Assembly (NCBI RefSeq): GCF_947242115.1
Contig: NC_074711.1
Coordinates: forward strand, 9,292,434-9,356,433
Direction: 5' to 3'
Length of the DNA: 64,000 nt
Origin: Biomphalaria glabrata
Taxonomy: Eukaryota > Mollusca > Gastropoda > Planorbidae
In this document: positions 21,404 to 33,003 of the stretch, piece by piece
How positions within the stretch are numbered: position 1 is the first letter of the stretch
Layout: every line of letters starts with the position of its first letter
The notes under the pieces: generated by a model
The model's database searches: none
Seen by the model: only the letters and a program-made list of their open reading frames with translations
Told to the model about the DNA's origin: nothing
Made by a program: the position numbers and the translations under genes

Positions 21404-22426
21404 GTAAGTACTACTATACAATTTTTATTTTAGTTATCTAAAAGATGTTTTATGAAGTGTGATTTTCATGGTCAAGCAACATCCAAATATCGGGGATGGA
21501 ATTTAACATTTTTCTCTAGTTTTTTTTTTTATAACACTCTTAAGCAAATTCATCTTTCATGAATGCCTAATATACTTGGCTGTTGTGCTGGCCATTCCTT
21601 TACAATAAACTGTTAGATGAAATTAGGCAAAATTATGTCTGATAATTTGTATGTTTGATACAACAATGTATTCAATTTAATAATATTATTTTTTAATTGT
21701 AATGTTTTCAAAAGAAATTAGCCATTATGCCTAATTGTATAATTACAGTTATGTTTGGAAATGCAAGAAAAAGGCATGCATTCCTGACAAGTCAATGATT
21801 GGTTGCACCTCTTAAAGGTAAGGTACTGCAATTTTTCCCTATGCACTTTTCTCATAAGCTGAAGTACTTGTATTTTTGAAAAACTAGTTTTCCATGAAAA
21901 TGTAAATCATAATATATGTTATAGTTGCTTTTAGATGAGTGCAATGTCCATCAAATTAACTGAATATCTGCCTTCACCTTTAGTAATAATTCATAACTAT
22001 TAAGGTCAGGGCCATGTCTACACATTAACACAGTAGCTCCTTTTAGGTACAGACTATTTTTAGAATAGCAAAATTATATAATTATACTTAATAACATATA
22101 TACGTTTAGCATGGTCAACACATGTCACACATATTTTTATTTTTTTAAAATCCTTTTATTTATTTTTATAACTAGATAACTTTCTGTTATGAGAAAAGAT
22201 GAGATTCTTGGACTCCTGCATAGCACCACCAGAAAGGAAAATCCCATCATGTTGCAAAATAAAAGTCTTGGACCAATTTTAATTTAAGATATATATATTA
22301 TACTGTAAGCTCTATACATATTTATGTATATCCTGTCATTCAGCCAACAGGTTTGGATTTAGTATTTCTTTAAATCTGTTTGATATTGTACTTGAAAACT
22401 ATTAATCTGAGCCCCATTAAAACAAT

Positions 22427-22560
22427 AGGGAGTGCAGTGAATGAGTGGTAAAGCACTTGGCTTCTGAACTGAGGGTTCCTGGGTTCAATTAAGACTGGGA
22501 TTTTCAATTTCAGAATTCAAAAGGCTAGGGATACATGGCAATAGTAAGGAATAAGTAAAG
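22427..22560 (+). repeat. tRNA-derived SINE (family A), 5' part
   Basis: Head 'gtgaatgagtggtaaagca', then 'cttggcttctgaactg' and 'cctgggttcaatt'. It stops at 'gtaaaggcagtttgg', where a second copy begins. Confidence 0.65.
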
Positions 22561-22565
22561 GCAGT

Positions 22566-22925
22566 TTGGGGATCCATGGCTGAATGGTTAAGTCATGGGT
22601 TTGAATCTCTGTGAAGACTCGGATTAAATTTTTTTTTAGATTTTTGGGTGCCCCTGAGTCCACCTAACTCTAATGGGTAGCTGACTTTTGTTTTGGAAAG
22701 TAAAGATGGTTGGTTGTTGTGCTGGCCACATGATGCACTGGCCAAAGAATCAAATGACCTTAACATCATCGGCCCTATAGATTGTGACGTCTGAAATGGG
22801 ATTTTTTTTTCAAAAGGTGGTTGGTTGTTGTGCTGGGTACATGACACCCTCGCTAACCATGGGGCACAGAAACTGATAAACTTTATATCATCTGCCCCAT
22901 AGATTGCAAGATATGTAAGGGAAAT
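22566..22925 (+). repeat. tRNA-derived SINE (family A), with a repeated 3' body
   Basis: Head 'gatccatggctgaatgg', then body 'cctgagtccacctaactcta', 'ggttggttgttgtgctggcc' and 'cctatagattgtgacgtctg'. The 3' body occurs twice (to about 22.8 and to about 22.92 kb), so two copies are nested or partly duplicated. Confidence 0.65.
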
Positions 22926-25900
22926 TTTACTTTTTTAAAATTAAAATAAGAATCTATCAAAAGTAAACATAAAATATGGTGCATTCTCCTTAAAACTAAA
23001 GCCTGGTGCGAAGGTTTAAAATGTTGGCAAAAAAAAGCAACATCATATATATTCTTAATTCCCTTTGCAAAACTTACTGAGAAGAACATGCATGTTGTTC
23101 CCTCATAATTTTCTTGACAGAGGAAATCTTGTTTATATTAGATTTGAATTAAGCAAATTAAGAAAAAAATTATAATCATTATTTCAAATGGTTGTATCTA
23201 AACCTTATGAATTATTTTTCCGTTATAAGTATATTGAGATTAATGGATAATCATGAAATTGTTAAATAATTGCTGCTATCATTCCATTGACTAAAGAACC
23301 ATAATTTTTTTTTTTTTTAAATTAATTTCAAAATGATTTTTTTCAAGCATAGAGTTCACATAGATCTTGAGCGAATTTTTTTTTTTTATTTGACTAATGC
23401 TTCAATTTTATTGTATCATATTAGTTGTTAATTTTTATTACCCAGAACATTTAAAAAATGAGTACACTATTTTCATGTAATAATGTAACTTGGTATTCAC
23501 ACAATGCTCAAAATACACCATAATCTTTAGGCCATACAGATTTGTATAAATTAACTTGTTTAAATACATTGTAAATGTATATTGTTTGGATAAGAATAAA
23601 GTTTTTCTGTAGACAATTATTGTTCAAGATTTGTTGATGCTCCTGCTTAATCAATTATATATACAGGTCATTAGTTTTAACACGTCTGATAATAAATGAC
23701 AGTACAAGTTAGTGAATGAAAATTTGTCATTATTTCAGCTGCTTTAGTCCTACATCAATGTGAGGTACCAGTACTTTGATTGTGTCATATAACAATTTAA
23801 AGCAACATTTTGAAATGAATAGTCTGTAGAATTGACAGTAAATACATTTAAGTGATGGGCTGTGATCTGCTTGAATTGGGAGCTGATCATGTATTGAATT
23901 TGTGTTTTTGATCTTTACTTCAAGTAAATGTTAATGAGCAATTAATTTTTAATGAATAAATAATTTAAAAATAAATACAAAAGAACCATAAACATCTACT
24001 TTAGTTTAATAATTTTTTTTCATCAGAACAGAATTTCCAACTTGGCATTCTTAAAATAAAATATAATTTATTTAGAGTAGAGTCAGAACACAAAATCATA
24101 GTTTTAAAATATTAAGTAAATTAAGCTAAGCTGTGACCTCTTATAAACATTTGTATATAGACTATACACAATTTAATTATTATTTTTCATCAAATAGCAG
24201 GAACTACTACATGTACTTATGCCTATTTGACAATAAAAAACCATAGTCAATGAAATAGTAATACTAGTAAATGAGATAAAAGTAAATTTAATATCATCAA
24301 TGCTATTGAAGCCACACTTGTTTTTTTTTTATCTTGTTTGGTGGACTGCAATTAAAGTTGCTATTAATTTCACTGATCGTCTTAGCTGAAATGCCAGTGT
24401 CGTCTCTTTGAATCCTAAGCTTATTTTCTTGGTAACTGGAAGTCCAGATATTTGGAGTTTCATTTTAAGCACCTATACTTTCCGAAATGGCATTCCGATA
24501 GGCTAAACCATTTGCCTAACATGTCATATGCACGTAAAGAGGTAACACAGAAATGCTTAGGCGCCAACTTACTTTAACTGACATAGAATAAGAGAGCACC
24601 TGGTTGCATACAGCTTCAGAACGAGACAGCAGGAGGTCACTTACAAAGGTGTGGTATACACCAATGAAAATTAATTGCCGAGGGTAGATGGCAAAAAAAA
24701 AAACAACTGATTCTACCACAGGTGGACAATGGTTATGCCTGTGCTCAGTGTGGCATAATATGTAGGTCACAGCTGGGGCTGAGTAGCCTCTGGAAACAGC
24801 ATTCCTCATAAGTCTTAGGAATCAAAGACAAGCCTATCATTTTTGTAGCATAGTTTGTAGCTTCTGTAAATGCTTGAAATGCCGACACAAGTCCTCTGTG
24901 AGTTTGATGGATTATAAACATCTTACTTCTTTGCCTCATATTAAATGGTCCTTCTCTCTGTTCCTCTAGGTACTTGCATTTATCTAAATATCATTGATAT
25001 ATCGTAACATGTCATCAAAATAAAAGCTAGAATCTCTGCAACTCGTTTACAAGTCAGAAGTCATCAATAACACTTGCCATTTAAAAAATAACAATTTAGA
25101 TTTGTCAAATCAGTGACTGATTATTCGATTCATTTAGGCCTATAAATTTTTTATTTGAATATAGCCTATAATGATCCTTTACACTTTGTGACTTTACTAG
25201 TATACTTTGGAGTAGACTTGTTGAGCTAAAGTCGGAAGTACACATTGAGTTTTACTGTGATCTACTAGATTACTAGATCTAGATGTAGATCTATATATAT
25301 TTATATTATATTATATTATATAGAAGTAGAGAGAGTATCTCATCAATAGTATCTGTCATATCGTGATCAGTAGGCGGCTGCAGGTTTATAGATCTATTCC
25401 ATGACAAAAACCCTGGCTAGATTTAGATCTACTGGTCTAGACATCTAGATCTAACTAGAATTAAACTAGAAAACTGAATTAGAGAAGTAGCTTTCTGGAT
25501 CTAGAACCAGAATCTAGATCTATATTATTAATATTATATCTAGTTGCGTCGAACGCTTAATTTTTGGTTGTTGTTTTTAATAAATGCACATAAAATACAT
25601 TGTATTTTGGCAATAAAAATACCCAGTTGGTAGTCCAGTAATTCTAATAATTAATTAATGAATGACTATCAGTATTTGTTTTAGATCTATCAGATTCATA
25701 TGACTATGACTTATTATTTATACTTATTTTGTATCACTCGTCCAAGAAAATCTAGCTCTAGATCTATTTCATTTTAGATTAGGCTATAGTTGTTTTGTTT
25801 TTTTTGTCATTTTATTTAGGCTACAATATTACCGAGATGAACTTTTTCTTTGTTTCCCACGAGACGTGTATGCCTATAGCCTAGTCCTTTCGATAATAAT

Positions 25901-26125
25901 AATAATAAAAACGATTAGAAATGCGTAGCTTGGAGTGTCAAAACTGTATTAGGCCTCCTATTTTTATTTTTATTTCGTGCAATTTAGTATATCATAACAA
26001 ATACGCATTTAGAGGAACGGTAGACAGGTCTCCATCCAGATTTAGTGTAAATAAACCAAACACAGAAACACTGAAAGATTGTATTTTCGGAATTTAGATT
26101 CTATTTTTTTGAAAAAATGTGGCAT
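22926..26125. other. AT-rich intergenic, no gene recognised
   Basis: Mostly featureless, with T/A runs and a TCTAGATC-rich patch at 25.25-25.55 kb. On the minus strand at about 24.98-24.52 kb two overlapping frames carry MRQRSKMFIIHQTHRGLV and, one frame over, TFVSDLLLSRSEAVCN. This could be a decayed gene or transposon that I cannot identify. Confidence 0.35.
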
Positions 26126-26129
26126 TTTA

Positions 26130-26425
26130 TAGGGTGGTCGAAAAAAATAACTTTTGTGACGATCTCTTATTCGGGAAAATTGTATCTATTATATCAGATA
26201 GTCAGAAAATGGATGAAGTTTTTACACATCTAATCAAATAGAGCGTACGAAAGTTTTACACCCATTGCAAGGGACTGACGGAGTAAATCTCTTCTTTGAC
26301 ATCATCATGGATTTCTCCACATTGCACCATGCGCAAAAATGATGCGCGACGGCACTTCGACTCTCTTTGGCTTTGTAAAAAAACTCGAAGCTGGTGTTCC
26401 ATTAGTATAGTTCCATGGTCTAAAT
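26130..26425 (-). repeat. Right arm of an inverted-repeat pair (partner 18525-18825)
   Basis: Reverse complement of the left arm, with small indels. The arms enclose about 7.3 kb that includes the orphan exon and the SINE pair. Confidence 0.7.
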
Positions 26426-26790
26426 AAAAAAAATACTCATAATAGCATCAAAAAGATAGATCTAGAGTCCATTTCCTTAGAGAGAGAGAGAGAGCAAGGA
26501 ATGATAGCCTACTTTATAGCAGTGTTGTTTTTTTTTACATTCAAAAGGAGTGAAGTAAACGATTACAATTAAATATAACCAAATTGATATTTCCTTTTAT
26601 TTACAGGACACAATGCCAAAATTAATGTAGTGTTGGGAATGGGTCATTAGATTGGGATCTTCGACAAATGCATTTTTTGTTTCTTCTTCCTGAAACTGAA
26701 CATATAATCATCATAAAGAAATATTTGCGGTGTCTAATACCGTTATTGCTTACCTCAGGATTAAAGGATGGGGGAAAAAAGAAAATAAAA

Positions 26791-27064
26791 AATAAAACTA
26801 ATTAAAGTAAAAACTAACTAAAGTAAAGTAAAACTAACTAAAGTAAAGTAAAACTAACTAAAGTAAAGTAAAACTAACTAAAGTAAAGTAAAACTAACTA
26901 AAGTAAAGTAAAACTAATTAAAGTAAAGTAAAACTAACTAAAGTAAAGTAAAACTAACTAAAGTAAAGTAAAACTAACTAAAAAAAAGTAAAACTAACTA
27001 ACTAAAAAAAAGTATAGCTAACTCAAAAAAAGTAAAACTACTTAAATATATTTAAAGTAAAACT
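26791..27064 (+). repeat. 20-bp tandem array
   Basis: About a dozen units of aaactaactaaagtaaagta with a few variants at the right end. The same sequence resumes at 27.54 kb past a LINE insertion. Confidence 0.95.
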
Positions 27065-27540
27065 ATTAGGCCAATAATAAAATATGCATCCTCCGTTTGG
27101 GACCCCTCAACTCAAAAAAACATTAAGAAACTGGAAGAGACACAAAATAGAGCAGTCAGATTCATAACAAACGAATATTCACATTTGACTAGAGTAACAC
27201 CTTTAGTAAAATCACTCAATTTAATAAGCCTTCAGGACAGAAGACTCAAAAGTAAAGTAGCAATTATACATAAAACACTGAACCATAATCTTCAAATACA
27301 AAATTTAATAAAATACTCTGAAAGACACAAAGATTAAGGCACATTCCTCGTCCCATATGCTAATACAAATTTGTACAAATACTCCTTCTTCCCTAGTGCT
27401 ATTAGAGCATGGAATGGGTTGCCTGAGCTAGCCAGGAAAACCAGTGACTTGGCAGAATTTAAGTCATTGGTTAATATGCATGGCGCGTAACACGTAATCA
27501 TCTTCTGTATTATATAAGATAAGATAAGAAGATAACTTAA
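27065..27540 (+). mobile_element. LINE 3' end inserted into the 20-bp array
   Basis: Encodes the C-terminal reverse transcriptase segment ([19 protein letters not shown]-like), then the family 3' tail 'catcttctgtattatataag' and a (aagat)n-like end. It starts in mid-protein, so it is 5'-truncated. The flanks aaagtaaaact occur on both sides as a likely 11-bp target duplication. Confidence 0.8.
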
Positions 27541-27847
27541 GAAAAGTAAAACTAACTAAAGGTGCTATACAAAAGTTGAAAAGTGTATGGGAAAGGGTAA
27601 ATCAATCGGATGCATTTCAAAAGTTAGAGGCTTGTCATTCTAACAACTCAAAGGGTCGAAAACATTGAAATGAGGTGTGTGGGAGGATCGAAGAGCAAGT
27701 AACTCTTTTTTTGTTGTTGTGGGCGGAAGCGTACAAATGTTATCAGAATTCACGAGCTAAAAGCATGTGTGTGTTTTGGAGGGTTGAGTGGGTAAGTTAT
27801 AAAGCTGATCGTCCCAAATCAAAAGTCAGAGAAATTACGATACGTAA

Positions 27848-28035
27848 AGTGAAAAAAAAAGGAGGGGGGGGGGTTTAGAGAAAGAGAGAGAGAGAGAAAA
27901 GGAACGAAAAAGAGAGAGAGAGAGAGATAAGGAAGGAGAAAGAGAGAGAGAGAGAGATAAGGAAGGAGAGAGAGAGAGAGAGAGAGATAAGGAAGGAGAA
28001 AGAGAGAGAGAGAGAGCGATAGGGAAGGAGAAAGT
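27848..28035 (+). repeat. Polypurine GA microsatellite, about 190 bases
   Basis: Nearly pure A/G strand. (GA)n blocks are spaced by 'ataaggaaggagaa' in a roughly 40-bp higher-order period. Such tracts can form triplex DNA. Confidence 0.85.
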
Positions 28036-28086
28036 GTGGGCTATTTCATTGCATTGTAACAGATAGATTAATTCGTGGGTTATAAC

Positions 28087-28160
28087 AGTGGCGTACCTAA
28101 GGGGGGAGAATTATAAGATCCCCCGGGCCCCCACCTGGGGGGGGGGCAAATGGGTGTCCG
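28087..28160 (+). mobile_element. hAT-like terminal repeat relic
   Basis: Begins cagtggcgtacctaagg, followed by a G run and a 'cccgggcccccacctgggg' block, as in the MITEs at 4.4 and 31.3 kb. The right end is not clear. Confidence 0.45.
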
Positions 28161-28799
28161 AAATTTATTTGTAAATACATAAATTAATATATTTAATTGA
28201 CAAATAGTGTCAACGGGTGTCTTTTTTTTTTTCCAACATTTATGGATTAAATTTATAACAAAGACTAAACCTAGACCTAGGTTTATCAGTACGTTGACTT
28301 TGTTGACATTTTAAAAATATTTTTTCCAACAGTTTTTTTTTTAAAGTTAGTCTTACATTTTAAACTTTGTTGCCACGAATAAAACTGCATGGTATACAGC
28401 GAATTCCAGGTATCACAGGATTCAGGGGAGGGGAGGTAGAGATGATTCTCCGCTCATTGCTTCCCTAAATATCCGGTGCCTAAATTTCCAGACACCGCCC
28501 CGCCTGCGCTCCCTTAAATCCGGTCCTTAGGTCTACATATTAAGCGCCAAAACGTCTCGTCGCCAAAACGGCGTCGCCAAAATGTCCAGCATCATTCTCG
28601 CGGGTAGATGTTGAACTTAGTCGTAAAAATTACGTCTACACTCTACACACTAAGAAAAGATTAGGAAATTAGGTCAGCTAAAGGTGCTAAAATGCCTCGA
28701 AATGTTGTAAACCTTGAAGCGAATGTAGAAACTTTGGTCGACACAATTCAGTTAAACCCATAATAAAATAATAGTAATAATAAAATGATAATAATAATA

Positions 28800-29020
28800 A
28801 TGATAATACAGGTTTGTAAAAATCTTTTACTTATTTCGGATGTTCCTTCAGAGTTGAAGATAATTACTTCCTAGTCCAAACCTCCCGCAGGACGACGGGG
28901 GATTGGAGCGGGCAGGGTTTGAACCCGGGACCATCGATAAGTCCGAACGACAGTCCAGCGCGCAAACCGCACGACCATGCAGATGGCACGATGCCATTGG
29001 GCTGTGTAGAAAAATAGGAA
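28800..29020 (-). repeat. tRNA-derived SINE (family B)
   Basis: The minus strand shows a head with gcatggtcgtgcggtttgcg (A box side) and cccgggttcaaaccctgcc (B box). The body is 'gtcctgcgggaggtttgg' with the tail 'ctctgaaggaacatccgaaa'. This is a different family from A. I recall the same tail from freshwater snail sequence, unverified. Confidence 0.75.
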
Positions 29021-30121
29021 AACCTGGTTTTGTTTTTTTTTTCGATTATTTGTTTATTCGTGTGTGTTTAAAAAAAATGGTGTCAGGAAAATTGAAACAA
29101 TTGTTACTAAATTTAACGGTTTGTCATTTTTTGTTCAAATTTTCAAAAACCTAAATAGGTATATCATAGTGTGATAGTGATTGGTTAACGGTAGAGGTGG
29201 CGGGGTTATTTAGAACACCAACATTTGTACCGCCACACCCCGCCTCCTATAAAAGGACGACCCGCCCCCCTTCCAGCCAGCACATCTTGAAGGGTGAAGA
29301 TTAAAGGGAAGACGGCGCTTTCATGTATCGCCAACCATCCCCGATCTGACATGCTGTTGGTTTATGGTTGGGAGGGGGGGGGTGGTGTTGATTGTTAACG
29401 TTTACCACCCCACCCTAAACTCTTCCATTTTACATGTACTAATTATTTATAAGTTAATACATTTTTTTAAATGGTGGCGACATGATATAGCCTATAATAC
29501 AAATCTTTGACGTATCAACGATTAATCTAAAATATTTAGATTAGTAACTAATTATTTACACAAATTGCGTAATTAATCAATTAAAAATCGACAGACCTCC
29601 TTTGGGGGAATGGGGAGGTGAACTGATGAGAGGGAATCACATCTAGCGCCCTTCCCATTAATCTTCCTAATATCAGGAGCCTTTTTTTTTCACGCATTCT
29701 CATGAGTGTCCTTTTTACTGTATTGTCAGCTTTTAAAAACTCATTATAGTTATGATTTCTGATATCACCCCCAATAGATCATAGATAATTCAAATTATCT
29801 AAAAAAAAAAAAAAAGGTTAATATTAAAAAGTGCCAATTTTTCTGCCTTGTGTAGAAAGTTTGAAAAAGTGCCTAATTTACCGGTGGCCGGTTTTCCGGG
29901 TGGCCTCATTTCCAGCCACCGAGGCACTGGTCGGCTGCAAAGTCTTGCACTGGCTCGTAAATAGTTGACTACGCAAACCCAGTTAGAATTTCGTTAATAT
30001 GATACCACATAAATTATTTTGTTGTTCTTCAGAGTAAAACAAAAATTATAAACCGTTCGATTTAACTGGTTTTATACAAGCATTATTAAAAACACACACA
30101 TTTAAAAAAAATCGTTTTCCT
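29021..30121. other. Intergenic with a promoter-like block, no gene recognised
   Basis: Apart from the TATA-containing stretch near 29.2 kb, I see only T/A runs and short fragments. No open frame here is convincing. Confidence 0.4.
29248..29255 (+). promoter_or_regulatory. TATA box in a GC-rich promoter-like stretch
   Basis: TATAAAAG sits in 'cgcctcctataaaaggacga', with an inverted CCAAT (attgg) about 65 bases upstream and a GC-rich block after it. No coding exon follows that I can recognise, so it may be a retroelement promoter or a non-coding transcript start. Confidence 0.3.
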
Positions 30122-30358
30122 ACATCTACCCGCGAGAAAATCATCTCCCTTTAGGGGGGGTTGCGTGGAGGGGGGGAGGGCCATGGGCATTGTGTGGAGG
30201 GGAAGGGCCATGGGCATTGTGTGAAAGGGGGAGGGCCATGGGCATTGTGTTCACATCTACCCGCGAGAAAATCATCTCCCTTTGGGGGGGGGGGGTTGCG
30301 TGGAGGGGAAGGGCCATGGGCATTGTGTGGAGGGGAAGGGCCATGGGCATTGTGCTGG
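30122..30358 (+). repeat. G-rich minisatellite with two-level repetition
   Basis: Units of about 27-29 bp (gggccatgggcattgtgtgg plus a G-rich spacer) are nested in a 131-bp repeat that begins acatctacccgcgagaaaat at 30122 and 30253. Runs of 4-12 G could form quadruplexes. Open frames here are artefacts of the repeat. Confidence 0.9.
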
Positions 30359-30892
30359 TTACTTAGGGGTTTCAACGAGATCAATTGTCGTTATCGCTGT
30401 AACGTTAGATCTCGATTTATATATGTTAATAAACTAATAATAGTATTTATTTATTATTAATATAACAGTAGTTATATCAAAATATAATTAGTTCTCTATA
30501 TATATATCAATAACAAAAAACGGGTTATCCTTTTTAGAAGATCTATTGTGTGAGTGTAAATGTGTGTTCAAAATTGCCATATCATTTTTTGGGGAAAATT
30601 GGTCTCTTATTAATATGTATCTCCTAATAGCAGAGGAAAATCTGTAAAGTTCTTACTATGGGGATAACCTTTACAGTTCTTAACTACTAAAACAATGAAT
30701 CAGGCTCCCTTACACAGGCGGCTACATGAAAAGAAATGAGGTCTTATACTTGTTGATCATCAGCATTAACAATTGTAACGCTACGCCACTGAGAATAGTA
30801 TGTTTTTAAAAAGATAAGTAGCCAACAAATTTTGTGTTTAATTCCAATTAATGGCGAACCTTACTTCAGGAGGTCTAGAGTGAAGCTTCTTT

Positions 30893-31081
30893 CATAATTA
30901 TCAATAATCCAGTTATAATTATCAATAATCCAGTTATAATTATCAATAATCCAGTTATAATTATCAATAATCCAGTTATAATTAATCAATAATCCAGTTA
31001 TAATTATCAATAATCCAGTTATAATTATCAATAATCCAGTTATAATTATCAATAATCCAGTTATAATTATCAATAATCCAG
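30893..31081. repeat. 21-bp tandem array
   Basis: Nine near-perfect units of ataattatcaataatccagtt; one unit carries an extra 'taa'. Confidence 0.95.
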
Positions 31082-31255
31082 TAAAAGCGTCTTGACGTTC
31101 AATGAGCAACAAAGGCCCAACAGCGGCTTCAAAAAAAAAAACAACAAAAAACAACATGTCGTCCTTATTCTAGTTTTGTGACCGCGTTTGTGACCGGCAC
31201 TCAAATTGTACGTTTAATTTGCCCGAATTCGACTAAATCTAGGCAACCCTCTCAC

Positions 31256-31390
31256 CAGGGGCGTAGCTAGGAATGCTCCATCGTTTGGGGGCCCGGGGGA
31301 CTTGACCTCTTTCGGGGGGGGGGGCTGCATTTGAGTAATATTTAATTTTTCAAATTCTCCGCCTCCTCCCCCACCCTAGCTACGCCACTG
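31256..31390. mobile_element. 135-bp hAT MITE with perfect 8-bp target duplication
   Basis: Ends are caggggcgtagctagg and the reverse complement of cagtggcgtagctagg. The flanks cctctcac (31248-31255 and 31391-31398) are identical. No coding capacity. The intact target copy means a fairly recent insertion. Confidence 0.88.
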
Positions 31391-31398
31391 CCTCTCAC

Positions 31399-33003
31399 AG
31401 TGACTCTGAATGAAACCCGGTGAAACTTTACACGGACATTTTACCGCAACGTTTGTTTTGTTCACCAACCAACGCTCAGTAATTGCTTTCTTCTTCCTGA
31501 AACAGGGGGACTGAATATTGACGGGGAGAGGGAAGAGGCTGGTATCTAAAAAAGGTGGGGTAACACTAAATTACTAGGCATGGACACGGGGCTCCACTCT
31601 TTTCAAAAGGATGACATCCAAAATATATTGCTGGTCATTTGGTTTCAGGTTCCTCTCTAGACATAGGCTACAGAGATGGCTACATGGTTTTCAAATAGGG
31701 TTAGAAAGTGGTTGATATAAAATGTGTTCGGCATTATTGTGAAAAAAAAAATACTTAAAAAATTGCAAAGCACTGTGGCCTTTTCAGACAGTCAACGCGA
31801 TGGCGGCTCTTCGGGTGTCAAATCAACTATTTTACTTCTATATTTACCTACACAAGTTTGAAGATATAAACTCTTCAATCCAGAAAGGTACAGCTGGAAA
31901 GTACTAAACTAAGAAATGCAAACAAACAGAACAATGAATCTTGAGAAAAAAACAAACAAACAGAATGATTATAAAGTGGTTTAATCTTTAACATGAATAT
32001 AAATCCAGATTTGCTAGGGTGGGTTGAAACACTTCTTAAACTAAACAATTAATACCCCACGGATCACAGCTGACCTTTTATTTGTAATTCGTATTGTAAG
32101 TAGGCCTACACGTATTTTCTTTTATTAGGGCTATTTATTTGAAAAAAATATATTTATATATTCTTTCATACCTCTTTTATCTTATAATTTAAAGACATTC
32201 GTTTAAAAGATAAATTAATTAGGTCTTACGCGTATGAAGCAATTGTCTTTTTTATTGAAGTAATGTCTGTAATCTAAAAGATAAGATTCATATCATGAAT
32301 AAAGGTATTCGTGCAAAATAATAAGATCTAGAGACTTAAACTCTGCAATTGCAAAGTCATTGTTTTCCCACCGGTTTTTCTGTCAGATTCAGGAAAACCA
32401 TTCTTCTAGATCTACTTTTATTAATATTGTGTGTGTGTGTGTGTGTAAATTGATTCCCATTTTTATTATCTTTATTGAAATCATATATAGATTCTACTGT
32501 ATACAACACATTAATAATAGCAAAGATTTAATTTTTAAAACGCAGTTAACAAGCGTTATGTAGGCTCATGAGAGGAAAAATATACATCTAATCTACCTAG
32601 ATCTGTATCTGAATAGATATCTAGATCTAAAACTAGATTAGTGACTAGTAGTAGATCTACTAGACTAGATTCTAGATATATATATATAGATCTAGACCTA
32701 ATACTAGATGGTCTTTGATCTGTTGGCTAGAATGTGTCAATTTTGACGGAAGTACACCAGATTTTGTTCAAAGCGACCCTTCCTCCAAAGCTGGAGAGCT
32801 CATTCCACTTTAAAGAGTTATCAACCGCTTTTAACTTGACTGAACTGTCTGAACCGTGACAGGTAAACTAGACGTAATACTGACTAATACATAGTAATAG
32901 TGATAGGAGGAGTCTAGCAGTCTCAAAGCACTTCAGTTACAGACTGAGACTTTACTCAAGCCCGGACTCAAGGAACTATTGAACCTCGGATTTAGATATC
33001 TAG
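31399..33003. other. Upstream region of PCED1
   Basis: Contains a LINE tail at about 32220-32295 ('attgaagtaatgtctgtaat'), a (GT)n run at 32430-32446 and a TCTAGATC-rich patch at 32.6-32.7 kb. The last 200 bases before the ATG are less AT-rich and probably hold the promoter. No clear TATA box. Confidence 0.4.

Noticed and set aside
26791-27064. Possible CRISPR-like array (regular short repeats)
   Set aside because: Repeats are contiguous without unique spacers, and the window is clearly animal nuclear DNA.
30141-30460. Overlapping open frames on both strands (proline/histidine-rich products)
   Set aside because: They are translations of the G-rich minisatellite in several frames; no start context or family similarity.
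30781-30792. hAT right-end motif gctacgccactg
   Set aside because: No matching left end or target duplication nearby, so I do not call an element from 12 bases.
30861-31157. Repetitive open frame over the 21-bp array
   Set aside because: The 21-bp unit is a multiple of three, so it stays open by arithmetic. It is a tandem array, not a gene.
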